Source: Norana najaformis
Lineage: Eukaryota > Annelida > Clitellata > Crassiclitellata > Hormogastridae
Length of the DNA: 64,000 nucleotides
Reading direction: 5' to 3'
Assembly (NCBI GenBank): GCA_964023275.1
Contig: OZ029927.1
Span: forward strand, 2,961,715 to 3,025,714
Shown: in pieces, positions 46,400 through 59,600 of the stretch
Layout of the letters: the number at the start of each line of letters is the position of its first letter
Position numbering within the stretch: position 1 is the stretch's first letter
Translations under genes and position numbers: made by a program
Notes under the pieces: model-generated
The model's input: only the letters and a program-made list of their open reading frames with translations
What the model was told of the DNA's origin: nothing
The model's database searches: none

Positions 46400-48650
46400 G
46401 TCGAAGTCATATGGTCGCTATAGAAAAACATGTAGGCCCTACATTTACATTTTTATTTTACTGTCAGTGAATTAATTGGCTGTGGAGCGACTAAAATAGG
46501 CTAAAGTGTCCTACTGACGAATCGAGTCTAGCCTTATATCTACACAGCTGCTTTAATTTTAGATAATTTGAGACTTCATTACTTAACAAAAAGCTGTTAT
46601 GTCCTAACTGTGCAGCCTATGGCATAATTAACGACAAATTTGATACCTATCGGGAGTGATGTTGTGGTCTCTTATTATCAAAGTGTAAATCATATGCTAG
46701 ATTCCTAAAAATGCGAAAAATTTCACCCTATTTGCATTTGCCTTTTGAAAGAAGCATTTATTAACGTCTTTGCGAATATTTTAATTAAAACACTAATTCA
46801 GCTCCATGGCCAATATTACATTATAAATTAGACAACAGAGGCGAAGAATAAACAGTCACACACCGGGTGACCGAAGATTCTGAAAGATCGAGGTGTTAAA
46901 ACTCGTACTTCTAAGGAAATTTAATTAATACCTTGTGAAAAATAACTCCATAGCAGCGGCTGTCAAAGATAACGGTTATGCTGATCTTTTCCTGTTGTGT
47001 TCTGTCTAAAAAGGCGAACCTGGCTGCACAACGTCAACGTCATCGTTACCAACGTTGCCCGTCTCGGATCATCATCATCATCAGTATCATCATCAAAAAT
47101 AGTATAATAAATATGCATAAAAAATTATGTGAAAAATCCTCCCAACCCTCCTATCTTCATCAGTAAACATTGAAGGGGCCCGGGCCTATAATGGGGGTCT
47201 GAATGCTAAGCCCCTTTAATTGTGCTTCTTACAAACTTAGCCGCTAGTGTAGGCTTCAGGTTATCTGTCATCTACTTCAGTATCACTCTAGTGTCAGAAC
47301 AGACAGTTGAGTCACTTGCCTAAAATGCAGATTGTGTAAATGACATATTTTGCACTTAATTTTACTGAAATACAAAATCGTACAATAGTGTCATACCATA
47401 AGAAGCCTACTGTCACACGGTGTTTGGCCAGTGGGTTAATCACCCTAGAAGCCATTAGCTGACAGGCATTCAGTCACAACAAGATCGATCGATAAGGTAG
47501 GTTATAGGTTCGGTTCCGAGGCCAAATTCAAGTGTGAGACAAACAGATTACGGCGGTGGCGATTTTAGTTGCAAGCATAAGCTAATCTCGATCGCTGTAG
47601 GCCGCAATCATTATTTTACGAGGCAATTTATACCCAGCAATACTTCTCATTTGGAATAATTACGTATACACGTGTGATGGCCAGCAAATTACTTACTTTG
47701 ATGGCCAGCAAATTACTTACTTGCTTATTTAGCTCTTCGCGAATTAAGCGCAATAGCGATGACGAATATAATAATAAAGACATCAGTTTGTGATTGTTGT
47801 ACCGATGACGTGATCGCAACATAGATGACGTCATCTGAGGCACTATTGTTTTGTGCCTTGGGAACGAAGTTCAGTTGGAAAATCGACTCGGAAGAGATGA
47901 GTCGAAAAGTTATTTAGAACAGAGAATTGTAGAAAATCATCGAACAGACAGAAGTATAAATCTGAAGTTCGATATGAGAACTGTTGCTGTTGAAATTTAC
48001 CAGAAATTGAATGATCGACATAAAATTGTCATTTCGAACAGAAAATCATTGATCAGACAGAAATCCAAAGCTAAATGTAAGAACTGTTTAACTTGATGGC
48101 ATAATTGATCAACAATTTAACTAATCGATCGATAGATTTAAAAATCTCATCAAATCTGGAAACTATATTACCGCCTTAATTATAATATAATGCACAAGGC
48201 ATGATGCGACTTGAGCAAAACCACATTCCAAAACACTCCACTGGAACCAGATGAGATCTCGGAGACCCCGTGAGACTTGAAGAAGCCAAATTACTAATTA
48301 GCCTTTATTTGTAATATGACGAAAAGGCCATACCAAGTAAGTAAGTAAGTGAGTAAGCAATTAATTGTGCATTTATTAACACGCCATGTGTAGGCCTACG
48401 TCGACTGAGCGAGGAATCGTAGGCGTTGGTGAGTCACGGCGGTCAGACAAAAACAAAACTTACTAACTCGTTGTTTTAATTTATCCCAGTTTCAAATCAT
48501 CAGCAACGTGAAATATTCGACTTGAAACGCTAATTCCAAATGGCAGTGGAGTTTAGCGTAGTCCTGGGCCTGATATGTTCAACTCTAATGTCTTCTTCTT
48601 TTTCTCTCTTCCGTCAGGCGTGTGCCGACGGTGAAGTTTGAACAAGACGC
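46400..48650. other. Spacer with scattered small repeats
   Basis: Contains an ATC-type microsatellite (47066-47095), a fragment of the GGGGCCCGGGCC MITE family (47160-47220), a short tandem (GATGGCCAGCAAATTACTTAC twice near 47677-47722) and an AAGT microsatellite (48332-48355). The 47851-48096 frame (81 codons, E/R/K-rich) has no recognised domain. No gene is supported. Confidence 0.4.
47160..47220. mobile_element. Fragment of the GGGGCCCGGGCC MITE-like family
   Basis: TAAACATTGAAGGGGCCCGG followed by GCCTATAATGGGGGTCTGAA matches the left interior of the element at 28840-28880 with few changes. Confidence 0.6.
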
Positions 48651-50530
48651 CTTCACTTTGTTCTATCCTTGATTGTATGACTGGCCGTTCTCATGTCCAA
48701 TCCCTTGATTTCCAGATTCCTTCACATTGTCCATCCATGTCTTTGTCTGCCTTCCTCGACTCCGTGTTCCCTTCATGTACACTTTTCCCGGAATGCTTAG
48801 CAGACTAATTCCTCGATAGTTAACTGCATTCTCTTTTGTCATTTTTCTTGTGTATCTGGGACAATGATGGCTTTTCCCCAGTACGCCGGGCATTTCTTTT
48901 CCTGATAGATTTTATTACACAGCATGTGCACCATTTCTACTGAGCACCCCTCTCCGGCCTGTATCATTTCTGCCATAATGTTGTCTTCTCCCGGTGCCTT
49001 CCTCGTCTTCAAGTTCTTTATAGCTGCCTCTGCCTCTTCCCGGAGAATGCTCTCCGTGTGTTCTTGACCATTACTTGCAGGTAGCTCTTCCAGCACCGTA
49101 CTGTCCACGTGGTTCCTTTCATTATACAAATCTTCATAATACTGCTTCCAACTGTTTTTAATTTCCACAGTAATTTCCAGTAATTTCCCATCTTTGTTCT
49201 TTATTATTGGCAGCCTTGGGTTAAAGGTGCCGCAGATTTCATTTACTGTCTGGAAAAGCTTCTGTGAATTCTGCCCGCTTGCACTGCTTTCCACTTCGTA
49301 ACACCTATCTTCCAGCCATCGCTCCTTACACCTTTTTGCTTTCTTTTTGATTTCTCTTGTAATCATGTTGTACTTTTTCCTATTTTCTTCGCTGTGAGAT
49401 TTTATTGCTTGCATCTGTCTTCTCTGGTCACTCAGCTCTAGTATCTCCTGTCATATCCATGGTGCCTTCTTCTGCTCTTTGCTAAAGCCCAATACCTGAT
49501 GTGCCACCTCTGTATATGTGCCTCTGATTGCTTTCAACGTCTTCTCCACAATGTTGCTGCTCTTCCTGTCCGTCTGCTTCCATTTTTCGCATAACACGCT
49601 ATTGTACTGCTGCTTAGCCACTCCTTCTATGAGTTTTACCACGTCAAATCTTCTTCCATACCTTTCTCTGTGTATAGTTTTCAGCCTGATTTTAATCCCC
49701 GCCATCAGCAGCTTGTGATCCGATGCAAAGTCTGGCTTGGAGAATGTCCGGCACACTGAGACGCTGCTTTTCCACCTTTTATTGACTAATATGAATTCTG
49801 TCATATTTCTTGTTTTCCTATCTGGTGACTCCCAGGTCCACTTCCTGTTCGCCTTCCTCTGGTAGAATGCAGTGTTCATCACCATAAGGTTGTTGTTGCT
49901 TAGACAGAAGTTCAGTAGTCTCTCGTGACCCAATTGCTTTGTATCCAATCAGTGCCCTGGCTGCCTCCTTTCTCAGCACTAGTGCAACTCCCTCCTGGTG
50001 TCTGCCATCTGATCTTCCGAATATATCACCTTGTACTCATCCCGATCGAATTCCCGGGCTCCATTCCATCTCACCTCTGATAGACCGATAATGCCCCACC
50101 TGACCTTCTCGAGCTGATGAAGCAGTATATCCAGCTGACCCGCTGCGTACAGCGTTCTCACATTCCACGTACCAACGCATATTTCCTCTTTGCAGTTAAA
50201 CAGATGTTCGCCCCGATCCTGAATGTTGCAAGGGTTTCGCTGGATGACGACCTGAGTGGCCTTGCTATTTCCAGTCCTGCCGGACGCGGTTCTCCCCTTC
50301 CTCAGGGGACACCCGTTAACGTCGTTAACTTGTTTCTTTATGTTTGTCCTCCTCTTGTTAGATTTCTTGGTCATATACCAGGTGGCGACCAATCCTCTCC
50401 TGGCAGGGTAAGGAAGCCGATGGGCCAATTTTAGGCCTCTTTCGCCCTCAGATGTCCTTCCAACACCTGCCTCCTGCGTTGGCCAGCCATTTTCGGAGTT
50501 CCTGGTGAGGCTTTCCACCTCGCGTATCGC
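48650..50530 (-). mobile_element. Endonuclease/RT non-LTR retrotransposon with large internal deletion
   Basis: On -: a Lys/Arg-rich leader then endonuclease start (50518-49979; ICVGTWNVRTLYAAGQLD, GIIGLSEVRWNGAREF), endonuclease end and linker (49948-49451; FASDHKLLMAGIKI), RT start (49414-48839; KNSWKQYYEDLYN, AIKNLKTRKAPGEDNI) and 48893-48663, where NYRGISLLSIPGKVY is followed at once by KGTRSRGRQTKTWMDNVKE. The first string is RT motif 2; the second belongs near the C-terminus (compare GRKRGRPRINW at 29734-30282). The whole catalytic centre is therefore missing in a single deletion that keeps the frame. Stops and frameshifts elsewhere show decay. Confidence 0.88.
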
Positions 50531-51630
50531 CCTGGGTGGTTCTTCTTACAAAATCATGTTCGGTTCCGTTGTCGCCTTATTTTTTAATAGACCTACTTTG
50601 ACACTGATTTGCAAATTTCACATCATATAATTATAACCTCTAATTAGGCCTAACAGATACTTATAGTCTGCCATTTTGGCAGATGCAACCAATATTGGAC
50701 GACAGTGTCCTAACTTTGACAATTCTTCTCTATTGTAGCAAAGTAAACTGATGGTTTCTTCAGTGCAAGACAATAAGGGAGGCCTAAGTCGTTCATTAAT
50801 TCGAGTATTAGGCGTAAAGCAGGCCTGGATTAAGGCTGTTGGGGCCTCTAATTACAAAGTTATGTGGGCCTTTCTGCTTCCCTTCCGCGAATCGACTCCT
50901 CAATTTTGAAATGAGTTAATCAGTTTGGTTTGTTGATTGTCAAATATGTTTGGTTAGTGTGGGAGTATGTTATGGCATTTGTGTGCTAGAAATGCAAAAT
51001 TCTGATTTTGCCCTTCTTCAAAATGCGCTTTAGTTTGAGACTGTACCTGTTGGAAACGCACCTGGCTGGCGGGAAAGTAGGATCGGCATTTGGGCAGGGT
51101 GAATAAGAAGGACGGCTGTACCGATATTTGAGGAGTCGCTGGGTTGGTGAAATGACAGGTTTGGTCGACAAATTTCATTGTCGGTTTAGTCACGCTAGGG
51201 TTAGGTTGTGGATAAGTCGAAGCAGAGGAAGAGAAAGAGGGTTGAGGCAAGATAAAAGCACCGTATATTGGGTGATTTGGTTATGACGCTTTATATGGCT
51301 CAGTTAGCACTGTTTGATCTCTGATGGCTCACATGGTCCCTTATTGATGCAGAGATGCTGGTCCATTCGTGTTTTTTCCTGAACAATTCTGAGCCTATGG
51401 CCATAAGTCTACGGCATTTATGGTGTTACCAAGCTAAACGAGACCGCACATATAGACGATGTTTCTGTAGTGTCCCTTGACAGCGCATTATGAGCAAGTG
51501 CTCCTCACATGTGTCACAATAGCACCAGTTCAGTTTCCGCACAGAAATTAATAATTGACCTCCTGCAGCTCTGACAAATAATGAAACAGACCAGAAATTG
51601 CACCTTCTGACATGCATCATTGAGGTGCAT
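50530..51630. other. Spacer; possible truncated repeat
   Basis: GCAGGCCTGGATTAAGGC near 50819 resembles the end of hAT-type elements, but no second end was found. The minus frame 50954-51250 (S/P/Q-rich) has no domain signature. Confidence 0.3.
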
Positions 51631-51634
51631 GTTT

Positions 51635-52029
51635 GAATGTGACTTTGGTGACGATCTCCCTCATCCAAAGAGTCAAGTACCACCTGTAGGCTGGAAGAGA
51701 TGGAGATAAAAGAAGGCTGTGAACTATAACAGGGACCCATATCATTACTTTGAAAGCACTAGAGATAGACATGAGAACAGAAAAGCCTTTATGAAAAATT
51801 TTATCAGGGTACTACAACGCTGGCTTTGATTATAAAGTAATTCGGGTACTATTTTGAATGATTCAGTGTTCACATTGTTGTTATGTTGACTGCTCCTCTG
51901 TTGAATCTGATACTATGTTCACTGGTATATGTACCCTGGAAGAGCTGGTTTAAATTCTTGAGCCACTCTTCCTTACCTACTGGTAAATGGTTTTCTTAGA
52001 TGAGGGAGATCATCACCAAAGTCATATTC
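51635..52029. mobile_element. Fold-back element with 31-bp terminal inverted repeats
   Basis: The left arm 51635-51665 and right arm 51999-52029 are inverted copies matching at 29 of 31 bases (core GACTTTGGTGA and GATCTCCCTCATC). Weaker pairing seems to continue inward (GGCTGGAAGAG / CTGGAAGAGCTGG). No transposase is seen, and the minus frame 51426-51740 spans the left arm only. Confidence 0.6.
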
Positions 52030-52039
52030 GAGGTTTTTA

Positions 52040-52180
52040 AACTGTGGGTTTATTTTCCTGGAGGTTCTTATCCATGAGGGTTCTTGGCCGGAGGGTTGAT
52101 CATAGAGGTTATTAGCCAGAGGATTATTGGCCGGAGTTTATAGCCCATGTGTTATTGGCCGGATACCCTTGGCCGCTGAG
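52040..52180. repeat. Degenerate short tandem repeat (GGTTATTGGCCGGAG-like, 14-20 bp)
   Basis: Successive units: GAGGTTCTTATCCATGA, GGGTTCTTGGCCGGA, GGGTTGATCATAGA, GGTTATTAGCCAGA, GGATTATTGGCCGGA, GTTTATAGCCCAT, GTGTTATTGGCCGGA. Highly diverged. Confidence 0.7.
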
Positions 52181-52401
52181 GTTTTCACTCGTAACCCTGG
52201 ACAGGCGACCTCGCTTTACCTCGAGAACAGTTAGGAGAGTTCCGCCAAGAAATAGCATCATGAGTGCAACCATCATCAAGAAATTTCAACATGCCTCCTA
52301 TTTTCATCTCCACTTTGCTGTCGATTTCAGTGGTCGATGCAAGATGACACTGGTAGGCTATATTTTCATATTCAGCACTACATTATGCCTAAGCGTCTTC
52401 A

Positions 52402-52516
52402 TGGATACATACATACATACATACATAAATACATACATACATAAATACATACCTACATACACAAATACATAAATACATACATACATAAATACATACATAC
52501 ATGCATACATACCTAC
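52402..52516. repeat. ACAT tetranucleotide microsatellite
   Basis: About 28 CATA-type units with AAAT and ACCT variants. It directly abuts the 42-bp minisatellite. Confidence 0.95.
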
Positions 52517-52518
52517 AT

Positions 52519-54945
52519 GCTGGGCCGACCACTGAGGGTAAGGAGGGAGTCGGAACCGTGGCTGGGCCAATCACTGGCTGAGAAGAAAATCCGAACCGTG
52601 AATGGGGAAAACAATGAGGCTGAGGGGGAAGTCCGAATCGTGGCAGGGCCGGCCACTGAGGCTGAGGGGGGTCCAAGCCGTGGCTGGGCAACCACTGGAG
52701 GCTGAGGAAAGAGTAGGAACCGTGGCTAGGCCAAGCACTCAAGGCTGAGGGGGAGTCCGATCCGTGGCTGGGCCGACCACCGAGACAGGGGGAATTGGAA
52801 CAGTGGCTGGGCCGATCCTTCAAGGTTGAAGAGGAGTCAGAACCGCGCCTGGGCCGATCATTCGTGAGAGGGGAGGGAATCCGAACCGTGGCTGGGCTGG
52901 CCATTCAGTGCTGATGAGGGATTTTTGGATCGTGCCTGGGCCGACCACTCGAGGCTGCGGAGGGAGTCCTAACCGTGGCAGGGCCGGCCACACAAAGCTG
53001 ATAAAGGAGTCCGAACTGTTGTTGGGCCAACTAATCGAGGCTGAGGAAGAGTCCGAACCGTGGCTAGGCCCACCACTCAATGCTGAGCAGGGAACCCGAT
53101 CCTTGGCTGGGCCGACAACTGAGGCTGAGGGGAGAGTCGGAACCGTGGCTGGACCGATCACTTAAGGTTGAGGGGGAGTCGAAACCGTGGCTGGGCCAAC
53201 CCCTGAGACTGAGAGGGGAGTCCGAACTGTGGCTGGGCCGTCAACTCGTCATTGATGATGAAGTCCGAACCGTGTCTAGGCCGACCACTGAGGCTGAGGT
53301 GGAAGTCGTAACCGTGGCTGGGCCCATCTCTCAATGCTGAGGAGGGAGCCCGATCCGTGGCTGGACCGACCACTCAAGACTGTGGGGGAATTGGAACAGT
53401 GGCTGGGCCGATCCTTCAAGGTTGAAGAGGAGTCAGAACTGTGCCTGGGCCGATCATTCGCGAGAGTGGAGGGATTCCGACCCGTGGCTGGGCCGACCAC
53501 TGAGACTGAGGAGGGATTTGGAACGGTGGCTGGGCCGATCTTTCAAGGTTGATAGAGAGTCAGAACCGTGCCTGGGCTGACCACTCGAGACTGAAAGGGG
53601 AGCCCTAACCGTGGCAGGGCCGACCACTGAGGCTGAAGGGGAGCGCGGACCGTTGTTGGGCCGACCACAGGCTGAGTAAGGAGTCCGAACCGTGGCTGGG
53701 CCGGCTAGTCAATGCTGATGAGTGATTTCGACCCGTGGCTGTTACGACCACTCTAAGCTGTAGGGGGGGGGGGGGTCCGAACCGTGGCTGGGCCGGCCAC
53801 ACAATCCTGATAAGGGAGTCCGAACCGTGGATGGGCCAACTAATCGAAGCTGATGGGGAGTGCGAACCGTGGCTGGGCCGACCACTCGAGAATGAAGAAT
53901 GAGCCCAAGCCATGCCTGGGCCAACCACTGAGGTTGAGGAAGAGTCCGAACCGTGGCTAGTCTGAACAGGGAGCCCGTTCCTTGTCTGGGCCGACAACTG
54001 AGGCTGAAGGGGGAGTCGGAACCGTGGCTGGGCCGATCAATCAAGGTTGATGGGAGTCGAAACAGTCGCTGGGCTAACCCCTGAGGTTGAGAGGGAGTCC
54101 GAACTGTGGCTAGGCCGACCACACGAGGCTGAGGGGTCAGTCCGAAGCGTGGCTGGGCCTATCACTCGAGAGTGAAGAATGAGCCCAAGCCATGCCTGGG
54201 CCAACCACTGAGGCTAAAGAAGAGTCTGAACCGTGGCTAGTCTGAGCAGGGAGCCCGATCCTTGGCTGGGCCGACAACTGAGGCTGAAAGGGAGTCCGAA
54301 CCGTGGCTAGGCCGACCACTGATGCTGAAGTGGGAGTCGTAACCGTGGCTTAGCCCACCACTCGATGCCGACCAATGAGGCTGAGGAGGGAGTCCGAACC
54401 GTGGCTGGGCCCACCACTCGAGACTGAGTAGAGAGTCGGAACCGTGGCTGGGTCGGCCACTGAGGCTGCGGAGGGAGTCCTAACCGTGGCAGGGCCAGCC
54501 ACACAATGCTGATAAGGTGAATCCGAACCGTGGATGGGCCAACTATTCGAGGCTGAGGGGGGGTCCGAACCGTGGCTGTGCCGACCACACGAGGCTGAGG
54601 GGGCAGTCCGAAGCGTGGCTGGGTCGACCACTCGAGGCTTAGGAAAAGTCCGAACCGTGGCTGGGCCGATCACTCAAGACTGAGGAGGGCTCCGTCCCGT
54701 GGCTGGGCCGACCACTCGAGGCTGATGGAGTGAAAGATCCGTGGCTGGGCCAGCCACTCAAGGCTGAGCAGGTAGTCCGAGCCGTGGCTGGGGCGACCAT
54801 TCGAAAATGATGGTGTCGGAATCGTGGCTGCGCCGAACACTCGAGGCTGGAGGGGTCCGACCCGTGGCTGGGCCAACCAGTCAATGCTGAGGTGGGAGTC
54901 CGAACCGTGGCTGGACCGACCACTCGAGGCTGAGCGAGGTATACC
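52519..54945. repeat. Long diverged minisatellite, unit about 42 bp, roughly 55-60 units
   Basis: A consensus near GAGGCTGAGG GGGAGTCCGA ACCGTGGCTG GGCCGACCAC TC repeats for 2.4 kb with many substitutions and indels. CCGTGGCTGGGCCG is the most conserved block. It is GC-rich in an AT-rich setting. A unit length near a multiple of 3 leaves overlapping frames in several phases (peptides such as RPSHGSDSPSALS on -); none has a start context or splice support, so they are not called genes. It lies about 1.7 kb upstream of PLAT gene copy 2, between the two duplicated loci. Confidence 0.95.
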
Positions 54946-54949
54946 GCCA

Positions 54950-56640
54950 CAGTTGCAAGGATGCATTAGCTAAAAGAAGTTAACTGTACATGTCTATACG
55001 AATTAACACATGATGAACTCAACACCTAAGCTTATTTAAATACTGTACTACGCCAGGATGCTCCAAACCACATCATGCCACAGAGACACATGACTTTTGG
55101 ATAATGTTATGGCAGAACAGCCCACAAATCGACATCTTAAATCAACCAATCAATTTCTGCAGTGTTCGATGCTTGACTGAACTGAGACTTGGACATGAAA
55201 GAACTAATACTGGAGTGAGCATTATAAGAAACATTAGGCAAACGGAGTAGTTTATCAGTAGTAACAGATATTTTGGATGCTTTTGCTGCAGATTTGCAAT
55301 GCATCGGCCTACAATCTTATGCAGCAAACTATGCTCGAGCAGTTTGGGTATAATCCGAGCTCAGAATTCCCTGGACAGCAAAATCGTGAGGAGTAACTGG
55401 AGACCTTTCTTAATTTTCTCTTCTTGCGGACGGTTTCCTTGAAATGCCTATCGTGGGAAAGATCGATTTATAGTGTCGTCCTGATCCTTCGTCTTAGTGG
55501 ACCAGGAATTTCAATTGCGGCAACAGATTGTTGACAAAGGGTTGCAAGCATTATTCGATTTGGACTCGACATGTTTTTAAAAACTCCAACAATATGCTAT
55601 TTATAGGAGGCGTCAAAAGCGATCTAAGTAGCAGGTAGATGGGCGTCGACAATACAATGCGTCTCTGAACACTGGAGGTCCTAGAGGTAAACGAGAACTG
55701 GGAAGCTGCATCTTTTGTCTTGTACGCTTTACCATCGATAGGCTTTCAAGGCTTTCATAAATCTGTGGCCTAGGCACATATCGGCCTATTACGTCCACTG
55801 TGTCCAGATTACATAGAAGAAAGAAGATATTGCAGGGAGTTCGCTTCAGCGCTGCATGCAACCATGGGTGAGCGAGCTATTGACCTGTCTCCTGCTGACG
55901 TGCTCTCCTGATGACGTGCTCTCCTGACCGTATTGTTAGCCTAGACCTTCAGTAGTAAAAGGATCAGCATTGTATAAAATACAGGAAGCCTGTTTTTTAC
56001 AGTTTGCACATAGTGTTTTGCCTCGAACTACGTACGTATTGGAGCAGAATATGAATTTATCATATGTCCTATATGTGCACTAATAAGATTTGCTTAGTAA
56101 TTCAATTTGTCACACACTCTAATTTCGCATAAGATCAAAATAAGTTAAAACTGTCTAATGCAGTAAACTAATGAGTAGGCCCTATTATTTATGTTGAAAG
56201 AATTTAAATGCAGCTTTTACAGCTACCTTTGATTAGATATCCAAGGAATGTTAATTAAACAAACATATACGAGTGCATAAGATTTCACCTTAGGCTAATA
56301 GACATACATGTAGAATGCAGTTACTAGAATATTCCATCTATTTAATTTCGGTTCTTTGAGGAATATAGGCTACTTAATTGTACTTTTCGATGCTTTTCTC
56401 CGTAATATGTCTATCAGGCGGAGACATACACTGTGTCGGCTAAAACCCTATCAGCATTTCAAGAAGACGTCTGATAGCCTGTTATTATTTGCACATCAGG
56501 TGAAGTGGTTCAAGCGGCACACACTAAATTTTATTGAGAAAACCAGCATACACTTGATTCCAACACCGGAGATCTATATATTGTGAAAATCAATAGCAAG
56601 TTATTCGAATAGACTGAGCTGTTCTTAAGGGCTTCTTTGT
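54950..56640. other. 5' flank of PLAT gene copy 2, homologous to the flank of copy 1
   Basis: From about 55700 the sequence is alignable by eye with 34360-35210: shared blocks include CAGGGAGT(C/T)CGCTTCAG-type text, CTTCAGTAGTAAAAGG / CTTCAGTAATAAAGG, AATTTCGGTTCTTTGAGGAA + TATAG and GTTCAAGCGGCACACACTAA. This preserved flank may include the promoter. A small direct duplication (TGACGTGCTCTCCTGA, near 55900) is specific to copy 2. Confidence 0.6.
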
Positions 56641-56649
56641 TTTTCAGTC

Positions 56650-59600
56650 ATGGAACTTTCAATTTTTGGGCGTGTAGACCACTTCGGGATTTCAGGATCT
56701 CTGAGTCAGTGCAGTTCGTTTCTTTTATTTTTAATTCTGAGCAAGGGTTGGACAAACGCCAAGTCTTTTGTAAAGACAACCAATGCCAATGGAACTGTGT
56801 TGTGCGCTGTCGATGAACCGTCTCTGATCTTTGACCTTGATTCTAACACCGGTGATCTACATCCGAATGGAAGTGATCAGTGTATTCCATACAAAATTAA
56901 ATGTGCTTGGAAGTGCAACCAACAATACAATTGTACCAATTTCAACTACAGAGAAGACACGAGACAGTGTGAGCTGTATTTCTACCGACCTAGTAGATGC
57001 TCGTTGGTTCTGTCTTGCAGACATTCTCAGGTAGCCATGACTTGACTTTTTTTTAGTAATACTTACTGTTCAAGTTTAGCGCATTTTGAGTGGATCTTTC
57101 CTCATAATCCAGTTACAAAGCATCTCATATATTTATTTAGTTTAGTTAGTTTCCTAATTTCTTCTATTAAGCTCCATTTTATTATTCCCAATACTAACTG
57201 CTGACTTATAACGCAGTTCTTGTGAAAGCAAGTTGTTTACTATTAATATTGCTAGCACTTCTCCGCCCTTCCCTCACCTCATCCTTAAAATTTGGAAATC
57301 GCTCCATAAGCCATAGCTGCTCCACTCCTCTGGAATTACCTCCCAAAAGAATTACAACAATTCTCTTGTAATCTCTGTGCAGGTGTTCCACTCAAAACTG
57401 AAAACTCTCATCTCCGCAGATCTTTTGCTGATTCCTCTTCTTCCCCTTATCTATCCTGAAGGTCTAATTCCAAACACCATCCACCGTAGCCGCCTGCCTG
57501 CCTGCCTGCCTGGCTGCCTGGCTGCCCGCCTGCCCGCCCGCCCGCCCGCCCGCCTGCCCGCCCGCCTGCCTGCCCGCCTGCCTGCCTGCCTGCCTGCCTG
57601 CCTGACTGACTGACTCTTAGATCTTGACATGGAACCGAACCCTTTTTGCCTATCGATTTTGTTTTGACTGAGCCCTCTGAATAAGCTGGTTCCTGCGGCT
57701 TAGGTTTTGTTGAGCGCCGTAGAAATCTCGAGTTTACAGTTTACGATTACGACTAGACTTAAAATTAATACAGTACTTGACCAACGTATTATGGTGGCCG
57801 TATTTGCGGAAACCTAATTATCTTTTCCTGCACAATTTTGTTAAAGCCTATCATAGGCTCATGCATTTTCTTCAGGCACCTTGGGGGCATTTTACAGCAC
57901 TGTCTCACCCACCTCAAATATGAGCTGTACTGTATATCAGATAACATACCTAATATAATAGTTATGATATCGCGTACCCTGTGTAAGATTCCTTAACAGA
58001 TCAGCATTATGAAAACGATTAGGATTCGCCATATGCATAAAGCAAAGAAAACATCAAAGCGGAGACTATAACTTGTAAAATTTTGCAGGTTATTGATCTT
58101 CGGAGTTGTCAGGAATTAGGTAAGTGCGCTACATTGACTAGAACGATGAGACAGAGAATATTATTACATTAGTAAACTACAAATAGATAGAAATTAAAGT
58201 AACAATTAGTGATCTCCACTAGTAAAAAAATATTAAGCTCCAACAGTAAAAAATAAGTCGAAATGAGTCGTTTTTATCAGGGTTCCACCGGCTAAGGGTT
58301 AACATGAGTGAGCGTGTAATCTATAGCTTCACTTTATATTTATACGTTTAACTATGGAGACCGTATAGTTTCCACTGCTCATTTTTCAATGAATTTTTCG
58401 GGTGACATATTCACCATCGCTATCCGTTTAACTGGGCGCCACGCCATTATTTGTCCTTGTGTCGCTGCGCTATCCCGAGATGCAATTCTATGAAATACAG
58501 ACACCATCGGTGGCCAGATGAAGTCACTGCCTCTGGATTCGTCTGCATCTGAAGAATTCATTGTCTTTAACTAAGGGGATACAACACCAGCTTCGGGGTT
58601 GCAGTCAGCAATAACGTTGTCCAATCAGTCTGTACAACTCGTTTATCAGTTAGATTAATGTTAACAGCTCAGCGGAATAGACTTACGATATGCATCGTTA
58701 GGCATATTCGGTTCTTTCTTAAGAACTTTTAAAGAACGCTCTCGATCTTCAAGAAGAGTTACAAGCAGGTTGCTACACGTAGTCGGCAGCTACTAGAAAA
58801 CCTATGGCCAGAACGAAAATATATGGGGAAAATGCATCTTTTATGAGGAGAACAAAACTCCTTACAAATAGAACGTGCAAAGCAGTCATCTTGGTGGTTA
58901 TCTTCAGAGCATCACCAAGTATTGGACATCGCGTAGCAAATCGCTCAGCTTTTCTGCAAGAGTTCCTACTACTGAGCGTGTAAATTGCCTGCAAGCTCTC
59001 TGATACATAAGCCTAGCACTGATGCATTCTCTCATACAGTTCCTCAAAGACTACGACAGTCATGCATGGGACTGGATATTAACCGCCTTAGAGGCCTTAT
59101 ATTTTTTTTATTGAATATCACTGAGTCGACTCCGCATCATAATAGAATTTACATTACGACGAAATATCCGGCAACGAATCATCCTGAAACTTCAATGAAG
59201 TCCGTGCTTTCTTCCTGTTTATCCTGATATCCTTCATTGACCTACTGAAATACTATTCCTGGGAAAACTTTAGCCTGAAGTGGATGAACCTTTAGCCAAT
59301 ACCCAGTATTGACTAGAATGGTAAAGACTACGGGGTAGGCCTATATCATATTTGTAATCAGTTTTCGCCTAATTTTATAGCCTAACAGCCTGAACCACCA
59401 AGCCTAAAGACAAACACCAGCGGTCAGATTAGGCCCTAGAAGCGTTCGAAGTTTCGATCTGTCTGCATTTTTATAAGTGGATATTTATTAAACTTGCTTA
59501 CAGCTCATATATAGTCTACCTTTACACATGATAACTTTCTTCCAGAGGCCTATATAAACAACTTTTATTTATGTAGGTCCAGTCGTTGTGAACTATACCG

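Noticed and set aside
45393-46475. Plus-strand frames of 74-117 codons
   Set aside because: Antisense shadows of the CR1-type element.
47851-48096. 81-codon plus-strand frame, Glu/Arg/Lys-rich
   Set aside because: No recognisable domain, no splice partner, surrounded by repeats.
52358-54966. Many 60-170 codon frames (PSHGSDSP-type repeats)
   Set aside because: They result from the 42-bp minisatellite, overlap in several phases and strands, and lack start or splice context.
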